Assembly (NCBI GenBank): GCA_023419315.1
Contig: JAEZYE010000021.1
Location: 1-51,846, forward strand
From: Pseudomonadota bacterium
GTDB taxonomy: Bacteria > Pseudomonadota > Gammaproteobacteria > Xanthomonadales > Xanthomonadaceae
Length of the DNA: 51,846 nt
Reading direction: 5' to 3'
Part shown: piece by piece, positions 15,325 to 23,744 of the stretch
Numbering within the stretch: position 1 is the stretch's first letter
Layout of the letters: every line of letters starts with the position of its first letter
Notes under the pieces: generated by a model
What the model saw: only the letters and a program-made list of their open reading frames with translations
What the model was told of the DNA's origin: nothing
Databases searched by the model: none
Made by a program: the position numbers and the translations under genes

Positions 15325-16018
15325 GATCCTGGCGCAGGGAGTGAGGTCGATCCTCGACCTGCTCCGGCGGCGAGGCTGGCGACTGGCGCTGTTGTTTGCC
15401 GGCCTGCTGCTGCCGCTCTGGCTGTTCGTCGAACTGGCCGAGGAAGTGCACGAACTGGAAGCCTTCGTCTTCGACGATCCGCTGCTGCTGGGGCTGCATG
15501 CGGCGTCGGGTCCGGCGCTGGATCGCTTCTTCGTCGGCGTCTCCGCCGCCGGCTACGAATACGGCGTCGTGCCGATCGACATCCTGCTGGTGCTGGTGCT
15601 GCTGGCCGCGCGTCGCTGGCGCGAGTCGCTGTTCGCCGCGTGCGCATTCATCGGTTCGGCCTTGCTCAATCTGTCGACCAAACAGTTCTTCCAGCGCGAT
15701 CGGCCCACCTTGTGGGAATCCGTCGCGCCGGAGCACACCTTCAGTTTCCCCAGCGGCCACGCGATGGGTTCGATGACGCTGGCAATGGTGGTGTTCCTGC
15801 TCGCCTGGCACACGCGCTGGCGATGGCCGGCGACCATCGCGGCGCTGGTGTTCGTGCTGCTGGTGGGGCTGTCGCGCCTGTACCTGGGCGTGCACTATCC
15901 CTCGGACATCCTCGGCGGCTGGGCCGCCGGCATGGCATGGGTGGTCGGTGTCTGGTTCGTGCTGTACCGCACGCACTCGCGGCCGTGGAAGCGCGGGCGC
16001 AATCAGACCGATTCGTAG
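15311..16018 (+). CDS. PAP2-family membrane phosphatase
   Basis: 235 aa from a GTG at 15311 inside the end of ispG. It is an integral membrane phosphatase of the lipid phosphate / undecaprenyl-diphosphate phosphatase type, with about five to six helices. The three catalytic motifs are complete: KQFFQRDRP (about 119-127), FPSGH (about 145-149) and SRLYLGVHYPSD (about 190-201). The substrate cannot be assigned; recycling of undecaprenyl pyrophosphate or lipid phosphates is usual. Pairing with ispG is logical because IspG feeds polyprenyl lipid synthesis, but this is inference. The last 16 bases overlap the convergent VOC gene. Confidence 0.9.
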   Translation: MAPAEILAQGVRSILDLLRRRGWRLALLFAGLLLPLWLFVELAEEVHELEAFVFDDPLLLGLHAASGPALDRFFVGVSAAGYEYGVVPIDILLVLVLLAARRWRESLFAACAFIGSALLNLSTKQFFQRDRPTLWESVAPEHTFSFPSGHAMGSMTLAMVVFLLAWHTRWRWPATIAALVFVLLVGLSRLYLGVHYPSDILGGWAAGMAWVVGVWFVLYRTHSRPWKRGRNQTDS

Positions 16019-16353
16019 AACTGGAAGCACACGCCCGACGGCGCGATGAGGTGGAATTCGCGCCGGCCCCAGGGCTTGGTTTCCAATGGCCCGACGTTGG
16101 TCGGACGCGCGCGGTATTCGTCGTACAGCGCATCCAGGCCGTTCACGCCGATGCTGAAGCTGGCGTTCTCCGCCCAGCGCGATTCGCTGTTGCGCACCAG
16201 ATGGAAGCCGATGCCGTCACGCTCGATGCCGGCCATGTCGCCTTCCTGCCAGATCGCGCTGAACCCCAGGCCGGTGATGTAGAAATCCAGTGCTTCCGCC
16301 AGTGACGGACCGGCAGGAATCAACGCCGTGACATGGGTAAAGCGCGTGGCCAT
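16003..16353 (-). CDS. VOC superfamily (glyoxalase/dioxygenase-like) protein
   Basis: 116 aa from ATG 16353 (MATRFTHVTALIPAG). Residues 1-60 (ALDFYITGLGFSAIWQEGDMAGIERDGIGFHLV) and 68-116 (FSIGVNGLDALYDEYRARP ... GRREFHLIAPSGVCFQFYES) form the two beta-alpha-beta-beta-beta halves of a VOC fold. VOC proteins include glyoxalases, bleomycin-binding proteins and dioxygenases; which one this is cannot be said. An upstream frame extension to 16485 is Arg/Cys-rich and unlikely to be translated. Its stop lies within the end of the PAP2 gene on the opposite strand, a 16-bp tail-to-tail overlap. Confidence 0.85.
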   Translation of the reverse strand: MATRFTHVTALIPAGPSLAEALDFYITGLGFSAIWQEGDMAGIERDGIGFHLVRNSESRWAENASFSIGVNGLDALYDEYRARPTNVGPLETKPWGRREFHLIAPSGVCFQFYESV

Positions 16354-16507
16354 GATGCAGTTCTGACTCCCCGAGAACGGCAAGCGTAGGAGAGCCCTCG
16401 ACGCCCCGCAACACGCGCGGCGTCGAGCGTAAGCGCGGTAACGCGCCTGCGTGGGGGAAGGCAGAGCGGGACAGAGAAGGCGCATCGCCGGAGCGGCGAC
16501 GCGGGCT

Positions 16508-17395
16508 TCAGAACTCGATGCAGACGCGGTTGCGGCCTTCGCTCTTGGCCCGGTAGAGCGCGGCGTCGGCGGCGGCCATCATGCGGCTGCAGGTATCGCG
16601 CTCCGGCGTCAGCGCAGCGATGCCGATGCTGACGGTGATGCGCTGCGTTTCGCCGCCCGGCTTGAACACGGCTTCGGCGATGGCTTCGCGCAACCGTTCG
16701 GCAAAACCGAATGCCGCGTCGCCGTCGCACTCGGGCAACAGCACCGCGAACTCTTCGCCGCCGATGCGCGCGGCGGCATCGTCGTTGCGGACATGGCGGC
16801 GCAGGATGCCGGCCATCTGCCGCAACACGTTGTCGCCGGAGATATGACCCCAGCGATCGTTGATCGGCTTGAACAGATCGACGTCGATAATGCACATCGA
16901 CAACGGCCGCTGGTGGCGCATGGCGCGCGCAATCTCGCGCTCCACGGTCTCGATGAAATGGCGGCGGTTGTAGAGATCGGTGAGCGCGTCGTGCGTGGCG
17001 AGCTGGTAGATCTCTTCGTGGTAATGCGCTTCGACGCTGGCGTGGCTGATGAACTTGAGGATGCTTTCGCCAAGCGTCAGGTGATCGCCGTCGTTGAGTA
17101 CGGCTTCCACGATCACGGCTTCGTTCACCCGCGTCGGGTTGGTCGCTTCCAGATCGCGCACGCGATAGGTGTCGCCGTCGCGCCAGATTGCACAGTGGCG
17201 CCGCGACACGCTGGCATGCGGGATATGCAGATCCGCTTCGCGCGATCGCCCCACCACGATGGCTTGATCATCGATGTCGGCGCGGCGGCCGAGGCCTTCG
17301 CCCTGGATCACGACGACGCAGGCCGATCGCGAGTTGCGCGGGTTCGGGCCATCGCTGCAGATCGTGCGCTGGGTGGTGTCGTGGTCGGGGGCCAT
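16508..17395 (-). CDS. Diguanylate cyclase with N-terminal FHA domain
   Basis: 295 aa, cytosolic. Residues 25-118 are a forkhead-associated (FHA) phosphothreonine-binding domain with the conserved GRS (49-51), SVSRRH (62-67) and NPT..N pattern. Residues 128-292 are a GGDEF domain: THDALTDLYNRRHF, the active site GGEEF (212-216) and an inhibitory RNDD site (203-206) placed five residues before it. It should make c-di-GMP when recruited through the FHA domain to a phosphorylated partner. It is divergent from a Ser/Thr kinase 105 bp away, the obvious candidate for making the phosphothreonine. A fraction of xanthomonad cyclases share this build. Confidence 0.92.
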   Translation of the reverse strand: MAPDHDTTQRTICSDGPNPRNSRSACVVVIQGEGLGRRADIDDQAIVVGRSREADLHIPHASVSRRHCAIWRDGDTYRVRDLEATNPTRVNEAVIVEAVLNDGDHLTLGESILKFISHASVEAHYHEEIYQLATHDALTDLYNRRHFIETVEREIARAMRHQRPLSMCIIDVDLFKPINDRWGHISGDNVLRQMAGILRRHVRNDDAAARIGGEEFAVLLPECDGDAAFGFAERLREAIAEAVFKPGGETQRITVSIGIAALTPERDTCSRMMAAADAALYRAKSEGRNRVCIEF

Positions 17396-17500
17396 GCGCC
17401 GCGGGTCACGGTGAATCGGCGGGGGAGCGGGAGTGTAGCCCGTCCCGGCCGGCCGTGCCGAACGTTTCCGCTACCATGGCCGCTCCAGGGGGAACACCAG

Positions 17501-20209
17501 ATGTCATCACTGCGGCCGCCGGCGGATTCGGACGCCACCGAGCTTCTCGTCACGCAACTGCCGGAAAGCGCACCCGCGCCTGGCAGCGGCTTCGCACCCG
17601 GCACCCGGCTGGGACGCTACCGGCTGGAAGCGCTGCTCGGGCAGGGCGGCATGGGCGAGGTCTACCGCGCCGAACAACTCGAGCCGGTGCGCCGGACCGT
17701 GGCGCTGAAACTGTTGCGCGGGCAGCGGCTGGAAGCACGCCACCTGGCTTATTTCGAGGTCGAGCGGCAGTTGCTCGCCCAGATGCGCCATCCGGCCATC
17801 GCGCAGATCTACGATGCCGGCGCCACGGCCGACGGCGTGCCGTTCTTCGCCATGGAGTACAGCGAAGGCCAGCCCGTGACGCAGTTCTGCCGCGCGCAGG
17901 CGCTGTCGCTGCGCGAGCGCCTGGAACTGTTCATCCTGATCTGCGAAGGCGTGCAGCACGCGCACCAGAAAGGTGTCGTCCACCGTGATCTCAAGCCGGG
18001 CAACCTGCTGGTGGACCGCATCGATGGACGCGCCGCGCCGAAGATCATCGACTTCGGCATCGCGACGATGACCTCGCGCGCGCTGTCCACGCCGCGGGAA
18101 CGCGCCGGCACGCCCGACTACATGAGCCCGGAACAGGCCGAAGGCGATCCTGCTTCGATCGACACGCGCAGCGATGTGTACGCGCTGGGCGTGCTGCTGC
18201 ACGAGTTGCTGGTCGGCGCGCGGCCCGGACAGGCGGAAAGCGACGAGGCCCGCCCGCTGCCCTCGACCCATCTGTCCGCCCTCGCGTCCGACACGGTGCT
18301 GGCGCAGGCGCAAGGGCAGGGGCTGAGCGTGACGCGCCTGCAACGCGTGCTGCATGACGAACTCGACTGGGTGGTCGCCAAGGCGATGCAGCCCGAACGC
18401 GAAGATCGCTATGCCTCCGTCGCCGAGCTGGCGGCCGATTTGCGGCGCTTCCTCAGCGGAGAGCCGCTGCTCGCCGTGCCGCCCACGCGCCGGTATCGCG
18501 CCGGCAAGTTCTTCGCCCGCCATCGCACCGCGCTGGTGGCCGCCGCGCTGGTGGCCTGCGCACTGCTCGCTGGCCTGGGCCTGTCGCTGTACGGCCTGAT
18601 GCAGGCGCGCGAACAGCGTGCGCTGGCCGAACTGCGCAGCCGCGAACTGGAACGCGTTGCCGGCTTCCAGCAATCGATGCTGGAAGGCATCGACATCGAA
18701 GCGATGGGCAACGGTCTGGCGAACGGCTTGCGCGAACAATTGGCCACCCGGGATCCCGCGCTGCGCGCCGCACTCGAAGACGTGCTGGCGCAGGCGAGCA
18801 GTGCGGATGTCGCCCGGCGCATGATTGATCGCGAACTGCTGGCGAACGCGGAAGCCGTGATTGCGCGCGACTTCGCCGATCAACCCGCGCTCGCCAACGA
18901 ACTGCGTGCCTCGATTGCGCGTGTCTATGCGGCGCTGGGGATGTCGAACGAAGCGGCGTTGCGTTTCGGCGAGGTGGCACGGTTCCGCGCGGCGCAATCG
19001 GGCGAAGGCAATGCCGCCACACTCGAAGCGCGCCTGGGAGAAGCCGAAAGCCTGCTTTCCGCAGCCGAAGTCGAGTCCGCGAACAAGGTGATCGCACGTG
19101 CGTTGCCCATGGCGTATGCCTTGCCGGCAGCGCATCCCACGCGCGTCGGACTGGAGATCGCGCAGGCGAACGTGATCGCCGCGCAAGGCGATCGCGAGCG
19201 CGCGAAAGGCATGTTGCAGGCGGTGTACGAACGGCTGCGCCAGCAGGCCGGCGAGCGCAGTCCGGTGACGCTCGATGCGCTCAACGCCTGGGCTGACCAG
19301 CAGCGTGCGGTCGGTGACCTTGCCGATGCGCGGGCCAACATGGAAAAGCTGGTGCCGCTGCGGATGGCGGTGCAGGGCGCCGAACACAAGGACACGCTCG
19401 CCGCGCTCACCAACCTGGCGGTGATGCGGATGATGACCGGCGAGAAGGACGGCGCGGTCACGCTGCAACGGCAACTGGTCGCCACGCAGGTGCGGCGGCT
19501 GGGTGCGGAACATCCGGTCGCGTTGCATGCGCGCGGCACGCTGGCGAGCATGCTCGCCGATTCCGGTGGCGCCGAAGAAGCATTGCAGTTGGGCAGGGAC
19601 GTGCTCGCCGGCCGCGAGCGCGTGCTCGGCCCGGAACACCCGCAAACCCTGCGCGCCCGCGTCAATCTCGCCACGACGTATGCGCGGCTGGAGGATTTCA
19701 AGGCCGCATTGCCGCTGGAGCGGCAGGTCCTCGATGCGCGACGCCGCTTGCTGGGGCCAAGCCATCCGGACACCTTGTCGGTGCAGATCAACCACGCCGG
19801 CACGCTGCTGCACGATGGCCAGCCGCAGGCTGCGCTGGATCAGCTCGGGCAAGCGCTGCCGCTCGCGCGCGACGTGCTGGGCCTGAAGCATCCGCAGACG
19901 CAACGTGCGCTGCTGATCCGCGCCGACGCGCTGATGGATATCGGCGCGGGCAGGGACGCCATCGCGTCCTATCGCGAGCTCGTCGATGCGCGTCGCCGGC
20001 TGCTGGGCGAGGATCATCCGGAAACGCTGCGCGCCGTGTGGAGCCTGGTGCAGGCCCATGACGATCTCGGCCAGCACGCCGAATCCGCGGCCTTGCGCAC
20101 GCGCTACCTGCAACCGCTGCTGGATGCGGATCCGGACTCGCTCAGTGAACCGTTGGCGGCGTTGGCCGGAGCGATTCGCGAACAGCGTCCGCCGTCGGGC
20201 CATCGCTGA
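17501..20209 (+). CDS. Membrane-anchored Ser/Thr protein kinase with TPR periplasmic domain
   Basis: 902 aa from ATG 17501 (CCAGGGGGAACACCAG upstream gives the ribosome site). The Hanks-type kinase domain spans 40-320: glycine loop GQGGMGEVY (47-55), Lys 70, HRDLKPGN (161-168), DFG (184-186) and AGTPDYMSPEQ activation loop. A membrane helix sits at 344-366. The remaining 530 residues are a tandem of tetratricopeptide-like repeats (for example LGAEHPVALHARGTLASML, LGPEHPQTLRARVNLATTY, LGPSHPDTLSVQINHAGTL), placing a protein-binding domain outside. All catalytic residues are present. Such kinases serve as environmental sensors; the divergent FHA-GGDEF gene is a likely target. Confidence 0.93.
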   Translation: MSSLRPPADSDATELLVTQLPESAPAPGSGFAPGTRLGRYRLEALLGQGGMGEVYRAEQLEPVRRTVALKLLRGQRLEARHLAYFEVERQLLAQMRHPAIAQIYDAGATADGVPFFAMEYSEGQPVTQFCRAQALSLRERLELFILICEGVQHAHQKGVVHRDLKPGNLLVDRIDGRAAPKIIDFGIATMTSRALSTPRERAGTPDYMSPEQAEGDPASIDTRSDVYALGVLLHELLVGARPGQAESDEARPLPSTHLSALASDTVLAQAQGQGLSVTRLQRVLHDELDWVVAKAMQPEREDRYASVAELAADLRRFLSGEPLLAVPPTRRYRAGKFFARHRTALVAAALVACALLAGLGLSLYGLMQAREQRALAELRSRELERVAGFQQSMLEGIDIEAMGNGLANGLREQLATRDPALRAALEDVLAQASSADVARRMIDRELLANAEAVIARDFADQPALANELRASIARVYAALGMSNEAALRFGEVARFRAAQSGEGNAATLEARLGEAESLLSAAEVESANKVIARALPMAYALPAAHPTRVGLEIAQANVIAAQGDRERAKGMLQAVYERLRQQAGERSPVTLDALNAWADQQRAVGDLADARANMEKLVPLRMAVQGAEHKDTLAALTNLAVMRMMTGEKDGAVTLQRQLVATQVRRLGAEHPVALHARGTLASMLADSGGAEEALQLGRDVLAGRERVLGPEHPQTLRARVNLATTYARLEDFKAALPLERQVLDARRRLLGPSHPDTLSVQINHAGTLLHDGQPQAALDQLGQALPLARDVLGLKHPQTQRALLIRADALMDIGAGRDAIASYRELVDARRRLLGEDHPETLRAVWSLVQAHDDLGQHAESAALRTRYLQPLLDADPDSLSEPLAALAGAIREQRPPSGHR

Positions 20210-20212
20210 TCA

Positions 20213-21121
20213 TCATTCGCCCGGCTTGGCCGCGGAACTGGCGGCTTCGGAAGCGGCGCGGCGCGACAGCACGGCTTCGCGATGCGCGATGTACGCGTTG
20301 GCGCCGAAGATGATCACGGCGCCGATCAGTGTCCAGTGATCCAGCGATTCGTCGAACAGCCACCAGCCGAACAGCACCACGATCGGCAACTGCATGAAGC
20401 TGATGGGCGTCAGCGCGGAGACCTCGCCGAGTTTCAGCGCGCGCGTCCACAGCATGTGTCCGCCCGTGCCCATGAAGCCGGCGGCGATCACCCACAGCCA
20501 GGTGATGCCCTGCGGCCATTCCCAGACGGTCAGCGCCGGAAACAGCGACATCGGCACCCACAGCAGCGTGGTGTAGAGCACGATGCGATCGGCAGGCTCG
20601 ATCTGCGAGAGCTGCTTGATCTGGATGGCGACCAGCGCGCTCATCACTGCCGCAAGTATGGCGATCAGCGCATCCACGCTGAACTGCGACGAGCCGGGGC
20701 GCACGATGATCAGCACGCCGATGAAGCCCAGCACGACCGCCGTCCAGCGACGCGCGCGGACGCGTTCGTTGAGCATCGCTGCCGCAGCCAGCGTCACGAA
20801 CAGCGGCGTCGAATACGACAGCGACACCGCCTGCGCCAGCGGCAGGTGGCCGATGGCCCAGAAGCCGGCCAGCATCGAGCAGATGCCGATCAGGCAACGG
20901 AAGACGTAGCGCGGAAGCTGGGTGGTGCGGAGCAGGCCGGGGCCATGCTTGATCAACAGCGGAAGCGTGGCGATGAGGCCGAAGAAATTGCGGAAGAACG
21001 CGATCTCGAACGTGTGCAGATCGTTCGACGCCAGACGAATCGCCACCACCATCATCGCGAAGAACATGGTGCTCGCCAGCATCAGGGCGGCGGCGCGGAA
21101 ATGGGCGGGAATCATCGGCAT
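20213..21121 (-). CDS. DMT-superfamily (EamA) transporter
   Basis: About 302 aa from ATG 21121 (MPMIPAHFRAAALML); a GTG at 21133 and ATG 21115 are alternatives. Ten hydrophobic helices form two EamA repeats, first ASTMFFAMMVVAIRLAS ... FRNFFGLIATLPLL, second FGANAYIAHREA at the C-end. The family exports amino acids, nucleotides or other metabolites; the substrate cannot be inferred. Three bases separate its stop from the stop of the kinase gene on the opposite strand, so the two end tail to tail with no room for separate terminators. Confidence 0.9.
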   Translation of the reverse strand: MPMIPAHFRAAALMLASTMFFAMMVVAIRLASNDLHTFEIAFFRNFFGLIATLPLLIKHGPGLLRTTQLPRYVFRCLIGICSMLAGFWAIGHLPLAQAVSLSYSTPLFVTLAAAAMLNERVRARRWTAVVLGFIGVLIIVRPGSSQFSVDALIAILAAVMSALVAIQIKQLSQIEPADRIVLYTTLLWVPMSLFPALTVWEWPQGITWLWVIAAGFMGTGGHMLWTRALKLGEVSALTPISFMQLPIVVLFGWWLFDESLDHWTLIGAVIIFGANAYIAHREAVLSRRAASEAASSAAKPGE

Positions 21122-21187
21122 GGGCGCGCACACCTTGCCATGCCGGGCGTCGCCGCTGCGTTCACGGGCAGCGCGACGCGCATGGAG

Positions 21188-22228
21188 TCACCACCGTGCC
21201 CCGATGATGCGCGGCTCCGGTTCGATGGCGACGCCGAAGCGCGCATGCACCGATGCAGCGATCCGACGCGCCAGCGCGAGCAGTTCCGCACCCGTGGCCC
21301 GGCCATGGTTGACCAGCACCAGCGCATGCGATGCGGCGACACCGGCATCGCCGTCGCGGTGGCCTTTCCAGCCGCAGGCCTCGATCATCCATGCCGCGGA
21401 AATCTTGCGGTTGTCCGCCGCATCTCCCCGGAAAACAGGCAGCGCGGGATGCTCGGCCAGCAGTGCTTCGGCCACGGCCGTCGGCACGATGGGATTCTTG
21501 AAGAAACTGCCGGCATTGCCGATCAGTGCCGGATCCGGCAGCTTGCGCTGGCGGATGCGGATGACCGCGTCGGCGACGCTGCGCGCGTCGGGAACATCCA
21601 CGCCCATCGCCTGCAACTCTTCGCGGATGCCGGCGTAGTCCAGCTTCAGCGCCGGCCGGTGCGCCAGATCCAGTTCGACCGCCGTGACGATGTAGCGATC
21701 CGGCGCGTGCTTGAACGTGCTGTCGCGATAGGCGAAGGCGCAGGCGTTGCGATCCAGCCGCACGAAATCGCGCGCCACGCGATCCCAGGCTTCGACGGCA
21801 TGCACGTGTTCGCCGATTTCCACGCCATAGGCGCCGATGTTCTGGATGGGCGCCGCGCCCACCGTGCCGGGAATCAGCGCGAGGTTTTCCAGGCCGCACA
21901 GGCCCTGTTCCAGCGTCCACATCACCAGCGCGTGCCAGGGCACGCCGGCGTCGGCGCGGACGCGCGAGTACGCGGTTTCCTGTTCAATCACCCGGATGCG
22001 GGTATTGGCCAGCGACAGCACCGGGCCTTCGGCGTCCCCCGCGAACAGCAGGTTGCTGCCGCCGCCGAGCAGCAGCAGCGGGGCCTGGGCGAACGCCTCC
22101 TGGTGGAGTACGTCCGGCAGCGCGTCGGCATGATCGATTTCAACCAGCCACGGTGCGCGCGCTTCGACACCGAAGGTATTGCGTGTGCGCAGCGACGCGT
22201 TTTCGGTGACGCGGTAGCCCTGCGTCAT
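21188..22228 (-). CDS. murB: UDP-N-acetylenolpyruvoylglucosamine reductase (type I)
   Basis: 346 aa from ATG 22228 (MTQGYRVTEN), whose ATGA overlaps the pyrD stop; the frame extends to 22333 inside pyrD and is rejected. MurB reduces UDP-GlcNAc-enolpyruvate to UDP-MurNAc with FAD/NADPH, the second committed step of peptidoglycan synthesis. The sequence shows FAD-binding LLLLGGGSNLLF, ENLALIPGTVGAAPIQNIGAYG, and the catalytic Ser in GNAGSFFKNP. The insertion lengths are of the E. coli-like type I form. It is coupled to pyrD, so cell-wall and pyrimidine genes share one transcript. Confidence 0.95.
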   Translation of the reverse strand: MTQGYRVTENASLRTRNTFGVEARAPWLVEIDHADALPDVLHQEAFAQAPLLLLGGGSNLLFAGDAEGPVLSLANTRIRVIEQETAYSRVRADAGVPWHALVMWTLEQGLCGLENLALIPGTVGAAPIQNIGAYGVEIGEHVHAVEAWDRVARDFVRLDRNACAFAYRDSTFKHAPDRYIVTAVELDLAHRPALKLDYAGIREELQAMGVDVPDARSVADAVIRIRQRKLPDPALIGNAGSFFKNPIVPTAVAEALLAEHPALPVFRGDAADNRKISAAWMIEACGWKGHRDGDAGVAASHALVLVNHGRATGAELLALARRIAASVHARFGVAIEPEPRIIGARW

Positions 22229-23280
22229 TCCGGCGCCACCGCGCCCCGGCTGGGCGCTTCGCGACGGCGGCGGATGGCTTCCACGCATTCGCCGATGAGT
22301 TCCGGACCGCGGTAGACCAGGCCGGTATAGCACTGCACCAGCGATGCGCCGGCGGCCATCTTCGCCACGGCGTCGGCGCCGGACAGGATGCCGCCCACGC
22401 CGATCAGCGGAATCGATGCCGGCAGCCGCGTGCGCAGGCGGCGCAGCACCATCGTCGACTGGCCCAGCAGCGGTGCGCCGGACAGGCCGCCGGTTTCATG
22501 CGCCAGCGGATGCTCTCGCACGCTGATGCGCGAGACGGTCGTGTTGGTCGCGATGACGCCATCCACCTGCAGATCACCCAGCACGCGCGCGACCGCGTCG
22601 ATGTCGTCATCGGACAGATCCGGCGCGACCTTCACCAGCATCGGCACGCGCCGCCCGTGCTGCGCGGCCAGTTCTTCCTGGGCATCGCGCAAGGCGCCGA
22701 TGAGATGGCGCAGGGCCTGTTCTTCCTGAAGTTCTCGCAGGCCGGCGGTGTTGGGCGAGGAAATGTTGACCGTCACGTAGTCGGCCAGCGGATACACGCG
22801 CTCCAGGCAATGCAGGTAGTCCGAAGCCGCGCGCTCGTTGGAGGTGTCCTTGTTCTTGCCGATGTTGATGCCGAGGATGCCGCCGCGCCGGTTCGCGCGT
22901 TCGACATTGCGGACCAGCACATCCACGCCTTCATTGTTGAAGCCCAGCCGATTGATGACGGCCTGGTGCTGGGGCAGGCGGAACATGCGCGGCTTCGGGT
23001 TGCCCGGCTGCGGACGCGGGGTCACCGTGCCGACTTCGACGAAACCGAAGCCGAGCGCGAACAGCGCGTCGATATGGGATCCGTTCTTGTCCAGGCCCGC
23101 AGCCAGGCCGACCGGGTTCGGGAATTCCAGCCCCAGGACCTTGGTCGGCATCGGTTGCGGCGGTTGCGCGACAAGCCCGAGCGTGCCGGTGCGATAACCG
23201 GCTTCCAGCGCGGCAAGCGTCGCGCCGTGGGCGTTTTCGGCGTCCAGGCCGAACAGGAAAGAGCGTGCGAAGCGGTACAT
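22225..23280 (-). CDS. pyrD: Quinone-dependent dihydroorotate dehydrogenase (class 2)
   Basis: 351 aa, normal for the class. PyrD oxidises dihydroorotate to orotate at the inner membrane and passes electrons to quinone, the fourth step of pyrimidine synthesis. The N-terminal helix (MYRFARSFLFGLDAENAHG) is the membrane/quinone tunnel part. FMN and substrate residues appear in NPVGLAAGLDKNG, NRLGFNNEG, the catalytic-serine loop VNISSPNTAGLRELQ, and ATNTTVSR. It is upstream of murB with a 4-base overlap. No regulatory feature is seen before the start at 23280. Confidence 0.96.
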   Translation of the reverse strand: MYRFARSFLFGLDAENAHGATLAALEAGYRTGTLGLVAQPPQPMPTKVLGLEFPNPVGLAAGLDKNGSHIDALFALGFGFVEVGTVTPRPQPGNPKPRMFRLPQHQAVINRLGFNNEGVDVLVRNVERANRRGGILGINIGKNKDTSNERAASDYLHCLERVYPLADYVTVNISSPNTAGLRELQEEQALRHLIGALRDAQEELAAQHGRRVPMLVKVAPDLSDDDIDAVARVLGDLQVDGVIATNTTVSRISVREHPLAHETGGLSGAPLLGQSTMVLRRLRTRLPASIPLIGVGGILSGADAVAKMAAGASLVQCYTGLVYRGPELIGECVEAIRRRREAPSRGAVAPE

Positions 23281-23412
23281 GGATCAGTGCAGGGTGCCCA
23301 CGAAGACGCGGGTAAGGTAATCGAAACCGGCCCCTGTCTGTTCAGGACCTTGGTCGAACGGGGCAACGCGCCGGCCCGGAAACCCACGCCGGCGCGTCGT
23401 GATCCGGGAAAC

Positions 23413-23435
23413 GGGGACGCGAAGGCCGCGTCCCC
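23413..23435 (-). terminator. Stem-loop after the DUF4190-like gene, probable terminator
   Basis: A perfect 9-bp stem GGGGACGCG / CGCGTCCCC with a 5-base loop lies 10 bases past the stop of the small membrane protein gene. No strong T-run follows on the minus strand (only GTTTCCC), so it may end or process the transcript rather than act as a textbook terminator. Confidence 0.5.
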
Positions 23436-23444
23436 GCGGAGGGT

Positions 23445-23723
23445 TCACTGGCTGCCCAGCCAGATCAGCCCGCCGAAGAAGAACACGAACGCCAGGAAGG
23501 CCAGGATGGCGCTGACCACCATCAGCCAGCCCAGAATCAGCCCGCCCACGGCCAGGCCGTCGCCCTGCAGGCGATCCGGCGCCTGCCGGATTTCCTTGCG
23601 GGCCATGTGGCCGGTGATGATCGCCACGATGCTGCCGATGAAGGGAATCACGGTCCAGCCGAGGATGCCGGCGACCAGGCTGACAATCGCCAGCGTGCTG
23701 GTCTGTCGAACGGGAAGATTCAT
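23445..23723 (-). CDS. DUF4190-like small membrane protein
   Basis: 92 aa with two or three hydrophobic helices: about 10-38 (TLAIVSLVAGILGWTVIPFIGSI), 54-75 (LAVGGLILGWLMVVSAI) and the C-terminus (FLAFVFFFGGLIWL). The pattern of a short TLAIVSLVAG start, GHMARKEI after the first helices and GDGLAVGGLILG is the DUF4190 type, whose function is unknown. A good ribosome site (AAGGAGC) precedes ATG 23723. The gene stands between the aldehyde dehydrogenase and pyrD on the same strand, about 20 bases after the former, so it may be read from the same transcript. Confidence 0.85.
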   Translation of the reverse strand: MNLPVRQTSTLAIVSLVAGILGWTVIPFIGSIVAIITGHMARKEIRQAPDRLQGDGLAVGGLILGWLMVVSAILAFLAFVFFFGGLIWLGSQ

Positions 23724-23744
23724 GCAACGCTCCTTGTGGGGTGA

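Noticed and set aside
17507..20203. 898-codon minus-strand frame opposite the kinase
   Set aside because: Antisense shadow of a conserved kinase/TPR gene.
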